The notes: generated by a model from the sequence alone, not told the origin. Positions 1 to 8,905 are shown, counted from the stretch's first letter. The stretch is DNA of 64,000 bases from an uncultured Glaciecola sp. (GCA_905479945.1 CAJQOP010000059.1:62001-126000); one strand, 5' to 3'. Numbers and translations: made by a program.

Positions 1-260
1 ACTACGACGTCGATTTAACTATCGATGATTTGAATCGTTCAATGCTGCCATGGCTAAGCCGTGTTAAACGCTTAGTTTCAGAGTGCTTGGAAAAAAGCTC
101 AGAGCCACCGGAGTTATTGTTCATTACAGGTGGAATGAGTTTATCGCCAATTGTTAGGCAACAATTGCAAGAAGTCATGTTGCCCGACTTACCTGTTATT
201 GAGGGCGATGCATTTAATTCAGTGTGTGAAGGTTTAGCTATTCAAGCTGCCAAACTTTGA
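1..260 (+). CDS. Hsp70-like protein (YegD type), C-terminal fragment
   Basis: The reading frame is open from base 3, so the 5' part lies outside the window and only about 85 C-terminal residues are visible. They contain FITGGMSLSPIVRQ followed by a GDAF..SVCEGLA segment. These correspond to the last phosphate/adenosine-binding elements of the actin-like ATPase fold in short Hsp70 relatives such as YegD. The protein ends right after this element, as YegD-type chaperones do, with no substrate-binding domain. Family assignment is from motifs only. The gene converges on a minus-strand operon whose last gene is decayed. Confidence 0.72.
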   Translation, partial: YDVDLTIDDLNRSMLPWLSRVKRLVSECLEKSSEPPELLFITGGMSLSPIVRQQLQEVMLPDLPVIEGDAFNSVCEGLAIQAAKL

Positions 261-293
261 ATTAAGCCAGGCAACGAAGAATAAAATGCAGAG

Positions 294-416
294 CTAGGTT
301 ACTGCCGGCCAGCAAACCAAATAAACTAGAAATATTGACAATATGCCCGCTAGGGTTTTACCAATGCCTGAAGCGGCCCCGGTAACAACTGCAACAGTCT
401 CATTGTATTGCTTCAT
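294..416 (-). pseudogene. 5' stub of a short-chain dehydrogenase
   Basis: A 40-codon frame starts with an ATG whose last bases overlap the TGA of the upstream hydrolase gene (ATGA), which indicates former translational coupling. Residues 8-23 give the classical SDR nucleotide-binding motif VAVVTGAASGIGKTLA. After that the protein stops resembling an SDR and ends at a TAG, so about 220 residues are missing. The simplest reading is a deletion that joined the start of an SDR gene to sequence next to the Hsp70-like gene. It would have been the last gene of the alcohol dehydrogenase/hydrolase operon. Confidence 0.7.
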
Positions 417-1333
417 GCTCTCTCCCCTAAATTGGTATTTACATGGGCAACAATGTCGTCGACTATGTTGGGTATCAATTCAACTGGGAAATCATGCCCC
501 ATTCCTGAGTAAATTTTGAGTTTTGCATCGGGTATAGCTTCTGCTGTTGCTTTACCACCTGCAACGTTAACCAGTCCATCACGGTCACCGTGGATAACTA
601 AGCTTGGGATCGTCAATCTTGCTAGCGCATCCTGCCTACTTTCTGCCAGCATTATTGCTAGAAATTGACGCATTGTGCCTTTAGCTGTAATACCGCGCTG
701 CAACATACTGTCGACATATTCACTTAAATAAGTATCAGAAGATGGGTAGTCTGGGCTACCAATGACCTTCCATTTTTTTATGTGGTAATCCATCCGGCCC
801 TGGTAATCCGCTGAAGCTGGTTTTTGCATTAGCGTTTCGCGGATGTCTTTTTCAATCGACGGTAACTTTTTATATCCAGTTGTAGACATGATAGAGGTTA
901 ACGACCTCACTCTTTGCGGATGATGGATTGCCAGCAATTGCGCTATCATCCCCCCCATCGATGCGCCAACCACATGCACTTCGCTTAGTTCGAGGGCATC
1001 CAATAGAGAAACCACATCTTGCATCATATCTTCAAGCTGATAGGGAGGTTTTATTGAGCGCCCCATCTTTAATTTAAGCATTACCCAGGGCACACTTGGA
1101 ATTGGCAGATCGTCTAGTTGCTCAGAGCGCCCAACATCACGGTTATCTAATAGTAAAACCTGATAGCCGGATGCAACGAACTGCTGAATCATTGCGCTAG
1201 GCCATCCAGTTAAAGGGGTACTTAAACCGTGAATAAGCAGTAAAGTTGGGTGCAAAGGATTACCATGAAGTTGGTAGGCAATATCGACACCATTTACATT
1301 AATACTGTCATCCAGCTTAGTGCCGCTATTCAT
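413..1333 (-). CDS. alpha/beta-fold hydrolase
   Basis: A 306-residue alpha/beta hydrolase. The oxyanion region is IHGLS (about residue 34). The nucleophile elbow GASMGG places the serine at residue 125, the acid is in HGDRDG (Asp252) and the histidine is in GMGHD (His280). These give a full catalytic triad, so an esterase, lipase or C-C hydrolase activity is expected. The substrate is not deducible. No signal peptide is seen. Its ATG follows the stop of the upstream iron alcohol dehydrogenase with no gap (TAAATG), and its own stop overlaps the start of a decayed SDR, so it belongs to a catabolic-looking operon. Confidence 0.85.
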   Translation of the reverse strand: MNSGTKLDDSINVNGVDIAYQLHGNPLHPTLLLIHGLSTPLTGWPSAMIQQFVASGYQVLLLDNRDVGRSEQLDDLPIPSVPWVMLKLKMGRSIKPPYQLEDMMQDVVSLLDALELSEVHVVGASMGGMIAQLLAIHHPQRVRSLTSIMSTTGYKKLPSIEKDIRETLMQKPASADYQGRMDYHIKKWKVIGSPDYPSSDTYLSEYVDSMLQRGITAKGTMRQFLAIMLAESRQDALARLTIPSLVIHGDRDGLVNVAGGKATAEAIPDAKLKIYSGMGHDFPVELIPNIVDDIVAHVNTNLGERA

Positions 1334-2503
1334 TTAATCAATCCCTTCATGTGCTTGCCTATAGATTTGCTTTACGTCTTCTAAAGTCACTGGTTTTGGG
1401 TTATTTACCAGTAAACGTGTTTGTAACATAGCGTCTTTAGCTAGAGTATCAATGTCACTCTCTTGAATACCTAAAGCAGCTAATGTAACGGGCAGTTGCA
1501 ATTGCTTGATCAAACCCGCTATAAAATCAATCAGAGCCTGTGCAATCTGTACATTACTGCCATCAAGATTGATGGAATCACTAATACTCGGCGCAAGTTC
1601 AGCGTATAAATTCGCACTGTGACTTAAGTTGAAATTCATCACGTGAACAAGCACCAAGGCGTTACTCAATCCATGGGGGATATGAAAATGCCCTCCCAAT
1701 GGATAAGCCAAGGCATGTACAGCCGCGACAGGCGCGTTTGCAAATGCTTGACCCGCTAAACACGCACCTAGCAACATCGCTTGACGAGCTTCAACATTGC
1801 TTCCATAAAAGGTGGCTTCAACGATATTATTTGATAACAAAGTCAGCGCTTGTTTAGCCAATAAATCAGAGTATGGATTTTTCTTAATCGCACTGGTATA
1901 GGCTTCAATGGCATGTACCATCGCATCAATTCCTGTTGCTGCGGTCACATGGGAAGGCAATCCTAGGGTTAAACTGGCATCTAGCAATGCTATATCGGGT
2001 AAAAGTTCAGCCGAAACAACACCGGCTTTGGTTGTATCGCCAGTTGTTACAATAGCAATGGGCGTAACTTCTGAGCCGGTACCTGCCGTTGTGGGTATCA
2101 AAATAAGCGGTAAGCGTTTACCTGTAATCGCATCGACACCATAAATATCAGCTAGTTGCTCATCTGAATTAGCCAATAGTGCAACCAATTTTGCCGTGTC
2201 CAATGAACTACCACCACCAAAACCAATTACACCATCGACTTCATGTTCCTTTGCGTGAGCAACAGCAGAAAGCACAACATGTTCGGGCGGGTCAGCAACA
2301 ACTTGGTCGAAGCAGCAATACTCCTTACCTGCGGCTTTAAAAGCCGAATCTATTGACTGAATTAAACCTATATCAATAATGCCTTGATCAGTAACTACCA
2401 AGGGCTTGGAAATATCAAGCGTCGCACAAATTTCGGCAATTCGCTTAACAGCTCCTATTTCACTGATAATTGATTTAGTGGTTGAAAAAACAAATGGTTT
2501 CAT
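1334..2503 (-). CDS. iron-containing alcohol dehydrogenase (second paralogue)
   Basis: A 389-residue protein of the Fe-ADH (group III) family, which oxidises or reduces alcohols/aldehydes with NAD(P). The dinucleotide-binding motif GGGSSLDTAK is at residues 96-105 and the conserved PTTAGTGSEVTP at 138-149. Metal ligands fit Asp193 and His197 in GIDAMVHAIEAY, His263, and His277 in HIPHGLSNA. It is paralogous to the gene ending at 3701, which has the same order of motifs. It lies directly upstream of the hydrolase, with a small unexplained frame ending 6 bases before its ATG. The exact substrate is unknown. Confidence 0.88.
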   Translation of the reverse strand: MKPFVFSTTKSIISEIGAVKRIAEICATLDISKPLVVTDQGIIDIGLIQSIDSAFKAAGKEYCCFDQVVADPPEHVVLSAVAHAKEHEVDGVIGFGGGSSLDTAKLVALLANSDEQLADIYGVDAITGKRLPLILIPTTAGTGSEVTPIAIVTTGDTTKAGVVSAELLPDIALLDASLTLGLPSHVTAATGIDAMVHAIEAYTSAIKKNPYSDLLAKQALTLLSNNIVEATFYGSNVEARQAMLLGACLAGQAFANAPVAAVHALAYPLGGHFHIPHGLSNALVLVHVMNFNLSHSANLYAELAPSISDSINLDGSNVQIAQALIDFIAGLIKQLQLPVTLAALGIQESDIDTLAKDAMLQTRLLVNNPKPVTLEDVKQIYRQAHEGID

Positions 2504-2509
2504 GGCTAC

Positions 2510-2620
2510 CTACTTATACACAAATAATTTATCGTCTAAATTCACTTTAGGTAGTGTATCCTTTTCTGGCCAATAATCCTGAGTATGTTGCCAATCAGTT
2601 TTAATGCCCCGTTTAGGCAT
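2510..2620 (-). CDS. small ORF or gene remnant, 36 aa
   Basis: A 36-codon frame (MPKRGIKTDW... ending DDKLFVYK) stops with TAG only 6 bases before the ATG of the downstream alcohol dehydrogenase. That spacing is typical of coupled operon genes. The frame stays open for another 13 codons upstream of the ATG before a stop. There is no clear Shine-Dalgarno sequence, and the composition (W, D, Y, P rich) looks like the C-terminus of a soluble protein. I do not recognise it. It is either a real micro-protein or the tail of a gene whose 5' part was deleted. Confidence 0.35.
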   Translation of the reverse strand: MPKRGIKTDWQHTQDYWPEKDTLPKVNLDDKLFVYK

Positions 2621-2680
2621 TAAATGTAGGTAGCATATCAAATGCTCAGACACTTTTTCAATTTAGCATTGAGGAGTGGT

Positions 2681-2709
2681 TTAAGTGCTCTAAAATTAAG
2701 AGCACTTAA
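2681..2709 (-). terminator. 10-bp hairpin after the SDR gene
   Basis: TTAAGTGCTC and GAGCACTTAA form a perfect 10-bp stem with a 9-base loop, 6 bases downstream of the SDR stop codon. No T-run follows on the minus strand, so it is at best a weak terminator or a processing/stability hairpin between the two halves of the operon. Confidence 0.45.
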
Positions 2710-2715
2710 TTTCGA

Positions 2716-3636
2716 TTATGATTTAGCTAGATTAATTCCTAGAGACGCAGCAGCTTTAGCTACATATTTATTGGTTTGCATCCAACCAGCTACAAGTTCT
2801 TCTGACTTGCTTTGATCCTCAAGCGCATTCCAACTTGCTAACAAATTCTCAGGTGTTTGTTGCTCAGGAGGAAGATAAATTCCGTCGGTTTCCTTAATTA
2901 TAGCTCTAGCGTAACCACCTGCACCGCAGCCAAGAATTGACCTATTTGGCGCATTTTCAGCAACTAAGGCAAGTAGGCCAGTTGTTACAGATTCAACCGT
3001 CATTAGCTCCAATACGCGTTTATCTTCAATGATTTCTTCTGTCATTGCTGTGCGTGCTGTAGGAGATAAGCAATTAATTTTAATACTATTCTTTTGGCCT
3101 TCAATACATAAGGTATTCATAAAGCCCACTACTGCCATTTTTGCTGCACCGTAGTTTGCTTGTCCAAAATTACCATATAAACCAGAAGACGAAGTCGTCA
3201 TCACAATACGACCATAGTTTTGCTGCTTCATGATATCCCACACGGCTTTTGTGCAGTTAACTGAGCCCATGACATGAACATCAAGAACTATCTGAAAATC
3301 TTCAATAGACATATTACCAAAAGACTTGTCGCGTAAAATTCCGGCGTTGTTTACTAAAATATCCACTCGCGACCAAAGGCTCATTACCTCATCTACCATA
3401 GCTTGGACTTGCTGCATGTTCGCAACATTCGCGCCATTAGCGATAGCTTCACCGCCCGCTTCTTGAATTTCAGCGACTACGTCCAATGCGCCTTGCGACA
3501 AGCTGCCATCAGCGTTACCTAGATCATTAACCACTACTTTTGCCCCACGCGAAGCCAGTGCTAATGCGTGAGAACGGCCTAAGCCAGCGCCAGCACCTGT
3601 AACGATTGCTACTTGATTGTCGTATCTTATTGTCAT
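2716..3636 (-). CDS. SDR-family dehydrogenase, MFE-2 / (3R)-hydroxyacyl-CoA type
   Basis: A 306-residue short-chain dehydrogenase. TGAGAGLG at residues 13-20 binds NAD(P), NNAG (96-99) follows, and the catalytic set is a Ser near 149, Tyr162 and Lys166 (YGAAK). The KVVVNDLG segment after the Rossmann motif and the following loop resemble the dehydrogenase unit of peroxisomal multifunctional enzyme 2, which acts on 3-hydroxyacyl-CoA. I chose the ATG at 3636 because an AGAGAG Shine-Dalgarno precedes it and homology begins there. The frame itself extends upstream to 3741. Its neighbours are two iron alcohol dehydrogenases, suggesting oxidation of a side chain or fatty alcohol. Confidence 0.85.
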   Translation of the reverse strand: MTIRYDNQVAIVTGAGAGLGRSHALALASRGAKVVVNDLGNADGSLSQGALDVVAEIQEAGGEAIANGANVANMQQVQAMVDEVMSLWSRVDILVNNAGILRDKSFGNMSIEDFQIVLDVHVMGSVNCTKAVWDIMKQQNYGRIVMTTSSSGLYGNFGQANYGAAKMAVVGFMNTLCIEGQKNSIKINCLSPTARTAMTEEIIEDKRVLELMTVESVTTGLLALVAENAPNRSILGCGAGGYARAIIKETDGIYLPPEQQTPENLLASWNALEDQSKSEELVAGWMQTNKYVAKAAASLGINLAKS

Positions 3637-3660
3637 ATTTCTCTCTTTAATAATATTGCG

Positions 3661-3696
3661 CGAGCTAGTTATATAGCTTGAGCTAGTTATATCGCT
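3661..3696 (+). repeat. 18-bp tandem direct repeat
   Basis: Two near-identical 18-base units (cgagctagttatatagct and tgagctagttatatcgct) lie head to tail in the 64-base gap between the alcohol dehydrogenase and SDR genes, followed by a partial gatctagt variant. No function is evident. Confidence 0.6.
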
Positions 3697-3700
3697 TGAT

Positions 3701-4873
3701 CTAGTGGCTAGATCCATTCCATAATCCATGATAAATCGCAATCATCTCCTCAATGCTAGGAACAATCGGATTATTTCCCGGTGAACCCGACGCCAGTGCT
3801 TGTTCAGCCATGGTTTCACAAACATTAAAAAATGCGCTTCTGTCGATCCCAAAATCTTCTGGGCTAGGAACATTAAGGTCTTCATTAAGCTGCCGAAGCT
3901 CTTTAATGAGAAGTTTGCAGGCTTGCTCATCTGAATCACTTATTGTTGCAAGGCCCATAGTGCGTGCGCAAGTGGCATAACGTTCACTCGCTGATGCAAG
4001 CGAGAATGCAGTCACACTTGGCAACAACATCGCGTTCGATAAACCGTGAGGAACATGAAAAAAAGCACCTATTGGGCGACTCATGCCATGCACCAAAGCA
4101 ACCGAAGCATTAGAAAATGCCAAACCAGCCAAAGTTGCTCCTAGCATCATGGCTTCTCTGCAGCTTTCGTTTTTTCCGTTGGAATAAGCTTCGCGTAAGT
4201 TAGGCGCAAGTAATTTCATCGCAGCTAAAGCCTGACTGTCGCTATATAAATTGGCTTTTTTACTTACGTAAGCTTCTATTGCATGAGTTAAGGCATCAAT
4301 ACCGGTGTCCGCTGTGGTTCGAGGTGGCAAGCTTAAGGTTAATCGATAATCAATAAGCGCAGCTGCAGGCATAAAGCCCGGGCCTGCACACAGCATTTTT
4401 TCGTCGGTATCTTGGTCGGTAATTATCGTAAACTTAGTTACTTCTGACCCCGTTCCTGCCGTAGTGGGAATAGCAATAACCGGCAAGCCTGGCTGAGTTT
4501 GAATATGCGGGAACTTATAGTCACTCATTTCTCCACCCAGTGTTGCCATCACAGCGACGGCTTTTGCGCTATCTATAGGGCTGCCGCCACCTAGGGCAAT
4601 AATACAGTCGTAGTCTTTCTGTTTAACAACACTAACTGCCTCAATAATAGAAGCTACCGTTGGCTCAGGTACTGTATTATCAAATACATCTGGCAATTGC
4701 TTAGCATCTTTGAATTGTGCTAAAACAGTTTGAACATAGCCAAGATCAACCATAGTTTTGTCGGTCAAAATAATAGGACGACTGCAGCCTATACTAGTCA
4801 TTATTTCCATCACTTTTTTTGATGCATCAGCACCAATTTGAAGAATTCGTGGGAGTACAATTTGCGCCGACAT
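3701..4873 (-). CDS. iron-containing alcohol dehydrogenase (first paralogue)
   Basis: A 390-residue Fe-ADH family enzyme. It has GGGSPIDSAK for dinucleotide binding, PTTAGTGSEVT, and the metal-binding segments GIDALTHAIEAY and FHVPHGLSNA, with an additional LVHGMSRP. I chose the ATG at 4873 (MSAQIVLPR) because AAGG lies 6 bases upstream and the family N-terminus begins there. The frame could start as far as a TTG at 4951. It is the first gene of the minus-strand operon and is paralogous to the gene at 1334-2503. Two such enzymes in one operon suggest two alcohol/aldehyde steps or a duplication. Confidence 0.86.
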   Translation of the reverse strand: MSAQIVLPRILQIGADASKKVMEIMTSIGCSRPIILTDKTMVDLGYVQTVLAQFKDAKQLPDVFDNTVPEPTVASIIEAVSVVKQKDYDCIIALGGGSPIDSAKAVAVMATLGGEMSDYKFPHIQTQPGLPVIAIPTTAGTGSEVTKFTIITDQDTDEKMLCAGPGFMPAAALIDYRLTLSLPPRTTADTGIDALTHAIEAYVSKKANLYSDSQALAAMKLLAPNLREAYSNGKNESCREAMMLGATLAGLAFSNASVALVHGMSRPIGAFFHVPHGLSNAMLLPSVTAFSLASASERYATCARTMGLATISDSDEQACKLLIKELRQLNEDLNVPSPEDFGIDRSAFFNVCETMAEQALASGSPGNNPIVPSIEEMIAIYHGLWNGSSH

Positions 4874-5121
4874 AATAACCTTAGACATAATGACTTTATA
4901 TGAACTTGCTACGGAAGCCTTAATCATAGTGCGGTTCATAAAAGGGAACAATCAACTAGTCAATAAGGTACAGCTGGTAATGATACTAAGTTCAAACTAA
5001 CAAACATGCAACTGCGCTGCATGGAGCACAAAAGAGCTGTTTATTGAGAACTTACACCCTGCATTATTCCGCGCACGGTAATATTTTTTGAATTTTCTCG
5101 CTGGTTTGTGCCTATACTATA

Positions 5122-5152
5122 TTACTGAAGCACCTGCTATGTTACTGAAGCA
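5122..5152 (+). repeat. 11-bp direct repeat upstream of SYLF lipoprotein gene
   Basis: TTACTGAAGCA occurs at 5122-5132 and again at 5142-5152, 20 bases apart and about two helical turns, just 5' of the lipoprotein gene. It overlaps or follows a TATACT (-10 like) at 5113-5118. This is a possible regulator site, seen only as a repeat. Confidence 0.35.
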
Positions 5153-5176
5153 ACAATTGTCTATAAAGGAAGTGAA

Positions 5177-5740
5177 ATGTATCGTTTAAAATTACTAAGT
5201 GCCTTCGCCTGCATATTTTTACTGAGTGCCTGCGCATCTATAGGATCGGGAACAACTGCTGAGAAACGCACAACAATATTGGAAATGCAGCAAGAAACGC
5301 TTGAAAAGCTATACGTAAAAAAACCTGCTGCTAGGGCAGAATTAAAAGCGTCACCTGGTTACGCCGTATTCACAAACGCCAACATTAATTTGTTCCTAGT
5401 TTCTGCTGGAACTGGCTATGGTGTTGTAAATGACCAAATTCAAAATAAAAGAACTTATATGAATATGGCTGAAGGCGGAGTGGGAATTGGTATCGGCGCA
5501 AAAGATTATCGCATCGTTATGGTATTTCACAATAAAGAAGCCATGCGTAATTTCATAGAACAAGGCTGGACCTTCGGTGGTAATGCCGATGCCGCCGCAA
5601 AAGCAGGTGAAAAAGGAAAGTCGATTGAAGGCGAAGCCTATTATGGTGATGTAACGGTATATACCATGACTGAAAGCGGTTTGGCTCTGCAGGCTACGGT
5701 TAAAGGTACAAAGTTCTGGAAAGACGAAAAGCTTAACTAA
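5177..5740 (+). CDS. SYLF (Ysc84-like) domain lipoprotein
   Basis: A 187-residue lipoprotein. The N-terminal signal ends in the lipobox LSAC, so Cys19 would be lipidated. The remainder is a SYLF/Ysc84 domain: LKASPGYAVFTNANINLFL, then a Gly-rich GTGYGVV, EGGVGIGIGAKDYRIVMVF and a C-terminal VTVYTMTESGLALQATVKG segment. The family binds lipids in eukaryotes, while bacterial members are periplasmic lipoproteins of unknown role. An AAGGAAGTG sequence precedes the ATG. It is transcribed alone, away from the divergent alcohol dehydrogenase operon. Confidence 0.85.
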   Translation: MYRLKLLSAFACIFLLSACASIGSGTTAEKRTTILEMQQETLEKLYVKKPAARAELKASPGYAVFTNANINLFLVSAGTGYGVVNDQIQNKRTYMNMAEGGVGIGIGAKDYRIVMVFHNKEAMRNFIEQGWTFGGNADAAAKAGEKGKSIEGEAYYGDVTVYTMTESGLALQATVKGTKFWKDEKLN

Positions 5741-5898
5741 ATTAGCAATGACTTTAGTCGCTGTTATTTAATTTGTCTAAGCTTATTAGTCATATGAGAC
5801 TGAATATGACCTAAGTAAACATCCAAGCGCGATGCTTTACATGTTGATATATAGTGTTTATTCTGGTACATAATTGAACAAAAATTATACTGTGAATT

Positions 5899-8325
5899 AT
5901 GACCGAAAACACACTATCAGTTATTGATAGTTATTCTGACATTAAAATAGAGCCTTCTCTAAGAGAAGGCTTTATGTTGGATAATATTCTGGTTTTTCCA
6001 AACAAAGGAGTCATAGTTCGAGAACAAGAGCATCACCATGTCAGCCCAAAAGCCATGGAGGTGCTATTTATAATGAGTTGTAATTCTGGGCAAGTTATTA
6101 GTCGTCAAGCAATATCAGCTTACATCTGGGGAGAAAGCCGTACTTCTAGTTCCAACTTAGGTTCTTTAATAACAGAGCTTAGACGTTTACTCGACGATCA
6201 CACTCAATGTCCTACATTTATCCAAACTTTGCCTCGGAAAGGCTACCGATTTCTTGTCCCAGCGCTCCCCGTAAATGAAAATCTACTTTCAACTGATGCA
6301 CTGCGAAAATCTTTAGAATTGGATGCTACAAAGCAAAATAAAAAGTCATTCAGTTTATTTGGTGGACCAGTATATTGGCGCAACAGTCGATTGTTTAAGA
6401 TAGCAGGAACTTACGTTGTTATGTCTTGGGTGTTGATGCAAGTAGTTTCATTAGCGCTACCTGTAATAGATGCCGCGAAATGGTTTGATAAGGTTGCATT
6501 GATTACAGTTATTATTGGATTGCCATTAGTACTGGGCTATAACTGGTGGTCGGAATACAGGCTTCGTAGGTATTTTTTACGCAAAAATAAAGCCAGCACC
6601 CATGTTAAAGAAGTTTCAAACCATGCATATCGTGATTTGGTTTACATCTCAATTTTGTCAGTATGCAGTCTAGTTTTGAGTATCTTTTTAGGTAGTCAGA
6701 TCGTAGACGCGGCAAAGGTGCCCCCTATTGTCGCCCCGACTCCAATTATAAAAGCCGAATTTTTTGAAAACGCAGTTGCTGTCATGCCATTTACATATAC
6801 AGGAAATATATCCTCGGATATTACCGAAGGGGTATTTCAGTCTGAAGTATCAGCATTTTTATCCCGTTCAAGGCATATAAAAGTGGTTTCTGAGCGAGTA
6901 CTTTCGTCCTTACCCAAAAATACATCATTACAAACTATTCGCGATTGGACCGGTGCCAAATACATACTTGAAGGTGCAATCGATAAACAAGACGACGGTC
7001 TGCGCATTGTTATGACCTTAGTCGATAGCGAAAGTGGTTATAAAGTCTGGTCGAATAAAAACAACGCGCCGGCAGCCGACAAGCTAGATTTGCTTGGCAG
7101 CATTTCGCAGCAAGTCTATAACGCACTCACGTTCTTAATTCCAAATAATGAATCATCTGTAACACAGTTTAAACCAACGAATAATATTAACGCTTATGAT
7201 TATTACATTCGCGCCAAAACCCTTCTAAAAGATGCATACAATGAAGAGCAATTAAAACAAGTCGAAGATCTATTTATCAAGGCAATTACCACGGATAATC
7301 AATTCACATTGGCACAAGCTGGGCTCTGCCAAACGTATTTAGAGTATTATAGGTTAACAAAAGCCAGTCAGATATTTGAATTCGCTAAACAGAGTTGTAA
7401 ACAAAGTAATAACGAAAAAGGCAATGAAGCTGAATCAAACATTGCTTTAGGCTCTTTATACTCTATCTCTGGAGAATACTTGCTGGCTGAAGAATATTTT
7501 TTACAAGGCCTTCTTGTCCAGCCGAACAACGGCTTAGGATTAATAGGAATGGCTAAAACACTCGCCAAATTGAACAAGACAGATGAAGCCAAACAATTTT
7601 TTTTAAAAGCAATAAATGCTGAGCCTGGCTACTGGCGAGCCTACGAAGGTTACGGTAATTTTTTCTATGGTAGAGGGCAATATTTTGATGCAAGTATACA
7701 ATATTATAAGCAAAGCTTGTTGCAACCCAATAGCGAAGAAGCCTTTAATAGCTTAGGTGCTGCGTATTATATGGACTCTGAATTTGACAAAGCAACTGAC
7801 AGCTGGCGCAAGGCTTTAGATATTAACCCAAGTGCTAATGCTTACAGTAACTTGGGTACATCATTGTTTTACGCTCGACGATTTACGCAAGCAATAGATA
7901 TGTATAAACAGGCAGTTAATCTAAACCCGACAGATTTCATTGTTAAGGGTAATTTAGCAGATGCATTCAAATATGCGGGAAACTTGGAGATAACGGCGAG
8001 TCAATTTTATCAAGAAGCCATTTATGAAGCTCAAAAAAGTGAAAAAATAAACCCAAAAGATATAACCATTAAGGCAAGTATTGCAAGATACAGTTCAGAG
8101 CTTGGGTTTTGTCAGCAGGCTAAAAAAGAAGTAGATCTAATTGAGCAAACAGAAGTGAATGACCCTTATATATATTATGATTTCGCGTTGATTGAAAATA
8201 ATTGTGGATCTGCCAACAGGGTCATTATGTTTTTACAAAAAGCCCTATCGTTAGGTTATCCGTCAAAACTTCTACTTAATGACCACCAATTTAATAAATA
8301 TCGTAAACAAATATTGCAATTGTAG
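5899..8325 (+). CDS. membrane-bound winged-helix regulator with TolB-like and TPR domains
   Basis: An 808-residue, CadC/ToxR-like one-component regulator. Residues 28-118 are an OmpR-type winged helix (SPKAMEVLFIMSC...LRRLLDD...TLPRKGYRF). Three hydrophobic segments follow near 168-188, 199-216 and 247-269. An odd number would place the rest in the periplasm. Residues 290-390 resemble the FlgO/TolB-like N-terminal fold seen in such regulators (AVMPF.....ITEGV...L..S..IKVVS...), and 430-800 is a run of TPR units (for example GRGQYFDASIQYYKQSL). The periplasmic TPR region probably senses a protein or ligand and controls transcription from the membrane. The target is unknown. The start is the only good ATG. 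Confidence 0.82.
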   Translation: MTENTLSVIDSYSDIKIEPSLREGFMLDNILVFPNKGVIVREQEHHHVSPKAMEVLFIMSCNSGQVISRQAISAYIWGESRTSSSNLGSLITELRRLLDDHTQCPTFIQTLPRKGYRFLVPALPVNENLLSTDALRKSLELDATKQNKKSFSLFGGPVYWRNSRLFKIAGTYVVMSWVLMQVVSLALPVIDAAKWFDKVALITVIIGLPLVLGYNWWSEYRLRRYFLRKNKASTHVKEVSNHAYRDLVYISILSVCSLVLSIFLGSQIVDAAKVPPIVAPTPIIKAEFFENAVAVMPFTYTGNISSDITEGVFQSEVSAFLSRSRHIKVVSERVLSSLPKNTSLQTIRDWTGAKYILEGAIDKQDDGLRIVMTLVDSESGYKVWSNKNNAPAADKLDLLGSISQQVYNALTFLIPNNESSVTQFKPTNNINAYDYYIRAKTLLKDAYNEEQLKQVEDLFIKAITTDNQFTLAQAGLCQTYLEYYRLTKASQIFEFAKQSCKQSNNEKGNEAESNIALGSLYSISGEYLLAEEYFLQGLLVQPNNGLGLIGMAKTLAKLNKTDEAKQFFLKAINAEPGYWRAYEGYGNFFYGRGQYFDASIQYYKQSLLQPNSEEAFNSLGAAYYMDSEFDKATDSWRKALDINPSANAYSNLGTSLFYARRFTQAIDMYKQAVNLNPTDFIVKGNLADAFKYAGNLEITASQFYQEAIYEAQKSEKINPKDITIKASIARYSSELGFCQQAKKEVDLIEQTEVNDPYIYYDFALIENNCGSANRVIMFLQKALSLGYPSKLLLNDHQFNKYRKQILQL

Positions 8326-8441
8326 TAGACATTAGTATAAAAAAAGCACAAATTGGTAGAGGTCGAAATTTAGACAGCTCTAAAATTACATAATAATAAC
8401 AAAAGGCTATAATTACACTTTAATAAAACAAGGAAGCTTTT

Positions 8442-8900
8442 ATGACTCGCAAACGTCAAATCAAAATATTTACCTTCATTACTTTTATGCTTGCCAGTAT
8501 TTTTACTGTTGCGACAGTTAACGCAGCAGGAATAAAGAAAAACCACCAAGAACTCATGATAAAAGTGAATGCAAGAGGCTGTGTAGACTCAGTTGTACTA
8601 AAGTCTCAAGACGATAATTGTGCTGGTACTGAATTTGCTGATACTTGCGGTAGAAACGGCAAAGATTGTGTATGCATGCAACCTAAAAAGTTTGTGAGTT
8701 GGGTTATTGATGCCGAAACTCGTTTTGAACTTAGATTCAAGGGCGACATGCCTTTCAAATCAAACTGCAAAGTCAAATCAGGCAATAATAGAAAGATACA
8801 GTGCAAAATTGATGCACCTGACGGTGATTATGAGTATGACGTTATCGCGGAAAGCTGCCCTGAGGAAGTTTATGATCCGAGAATTGTGATCCGTCGCTGA
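8442..8900 (+). CDS. secreted Cys-rich protein of unknown function
   Basis: A 152-residue protein with a Sec-type signal peptide (basic start, hydrophobic core, cleavage probably after VNA near residue 28). The mature part has eight cysteines, including a CVC pair, consistent with four disulphides in the periplasm or outside the cell. It is rich in Lys and Asp. An AGGAAG sequence lies just before the ATG. I recognise no family. It lies 116 bases after the TPR regulator and on the same strand, so it could be that regulator's target or co-transcribed. Confidence 0.6.
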   Translation: MTRKRQIKIFTFITFMLASIFTVATVNAAGIKKNHQELMIKVNARGCVDSVVLKSQDDNCAGTEFADTCGRNGKDCVCMQPKKFVSWVIDAETRFELRFKGDMPFKSNCKVKSGNNRKIQCKIDAPDGDYEYDVIAESCPEEVYDPRIVIRR

Positions 8901-8905
8901 ACGCC

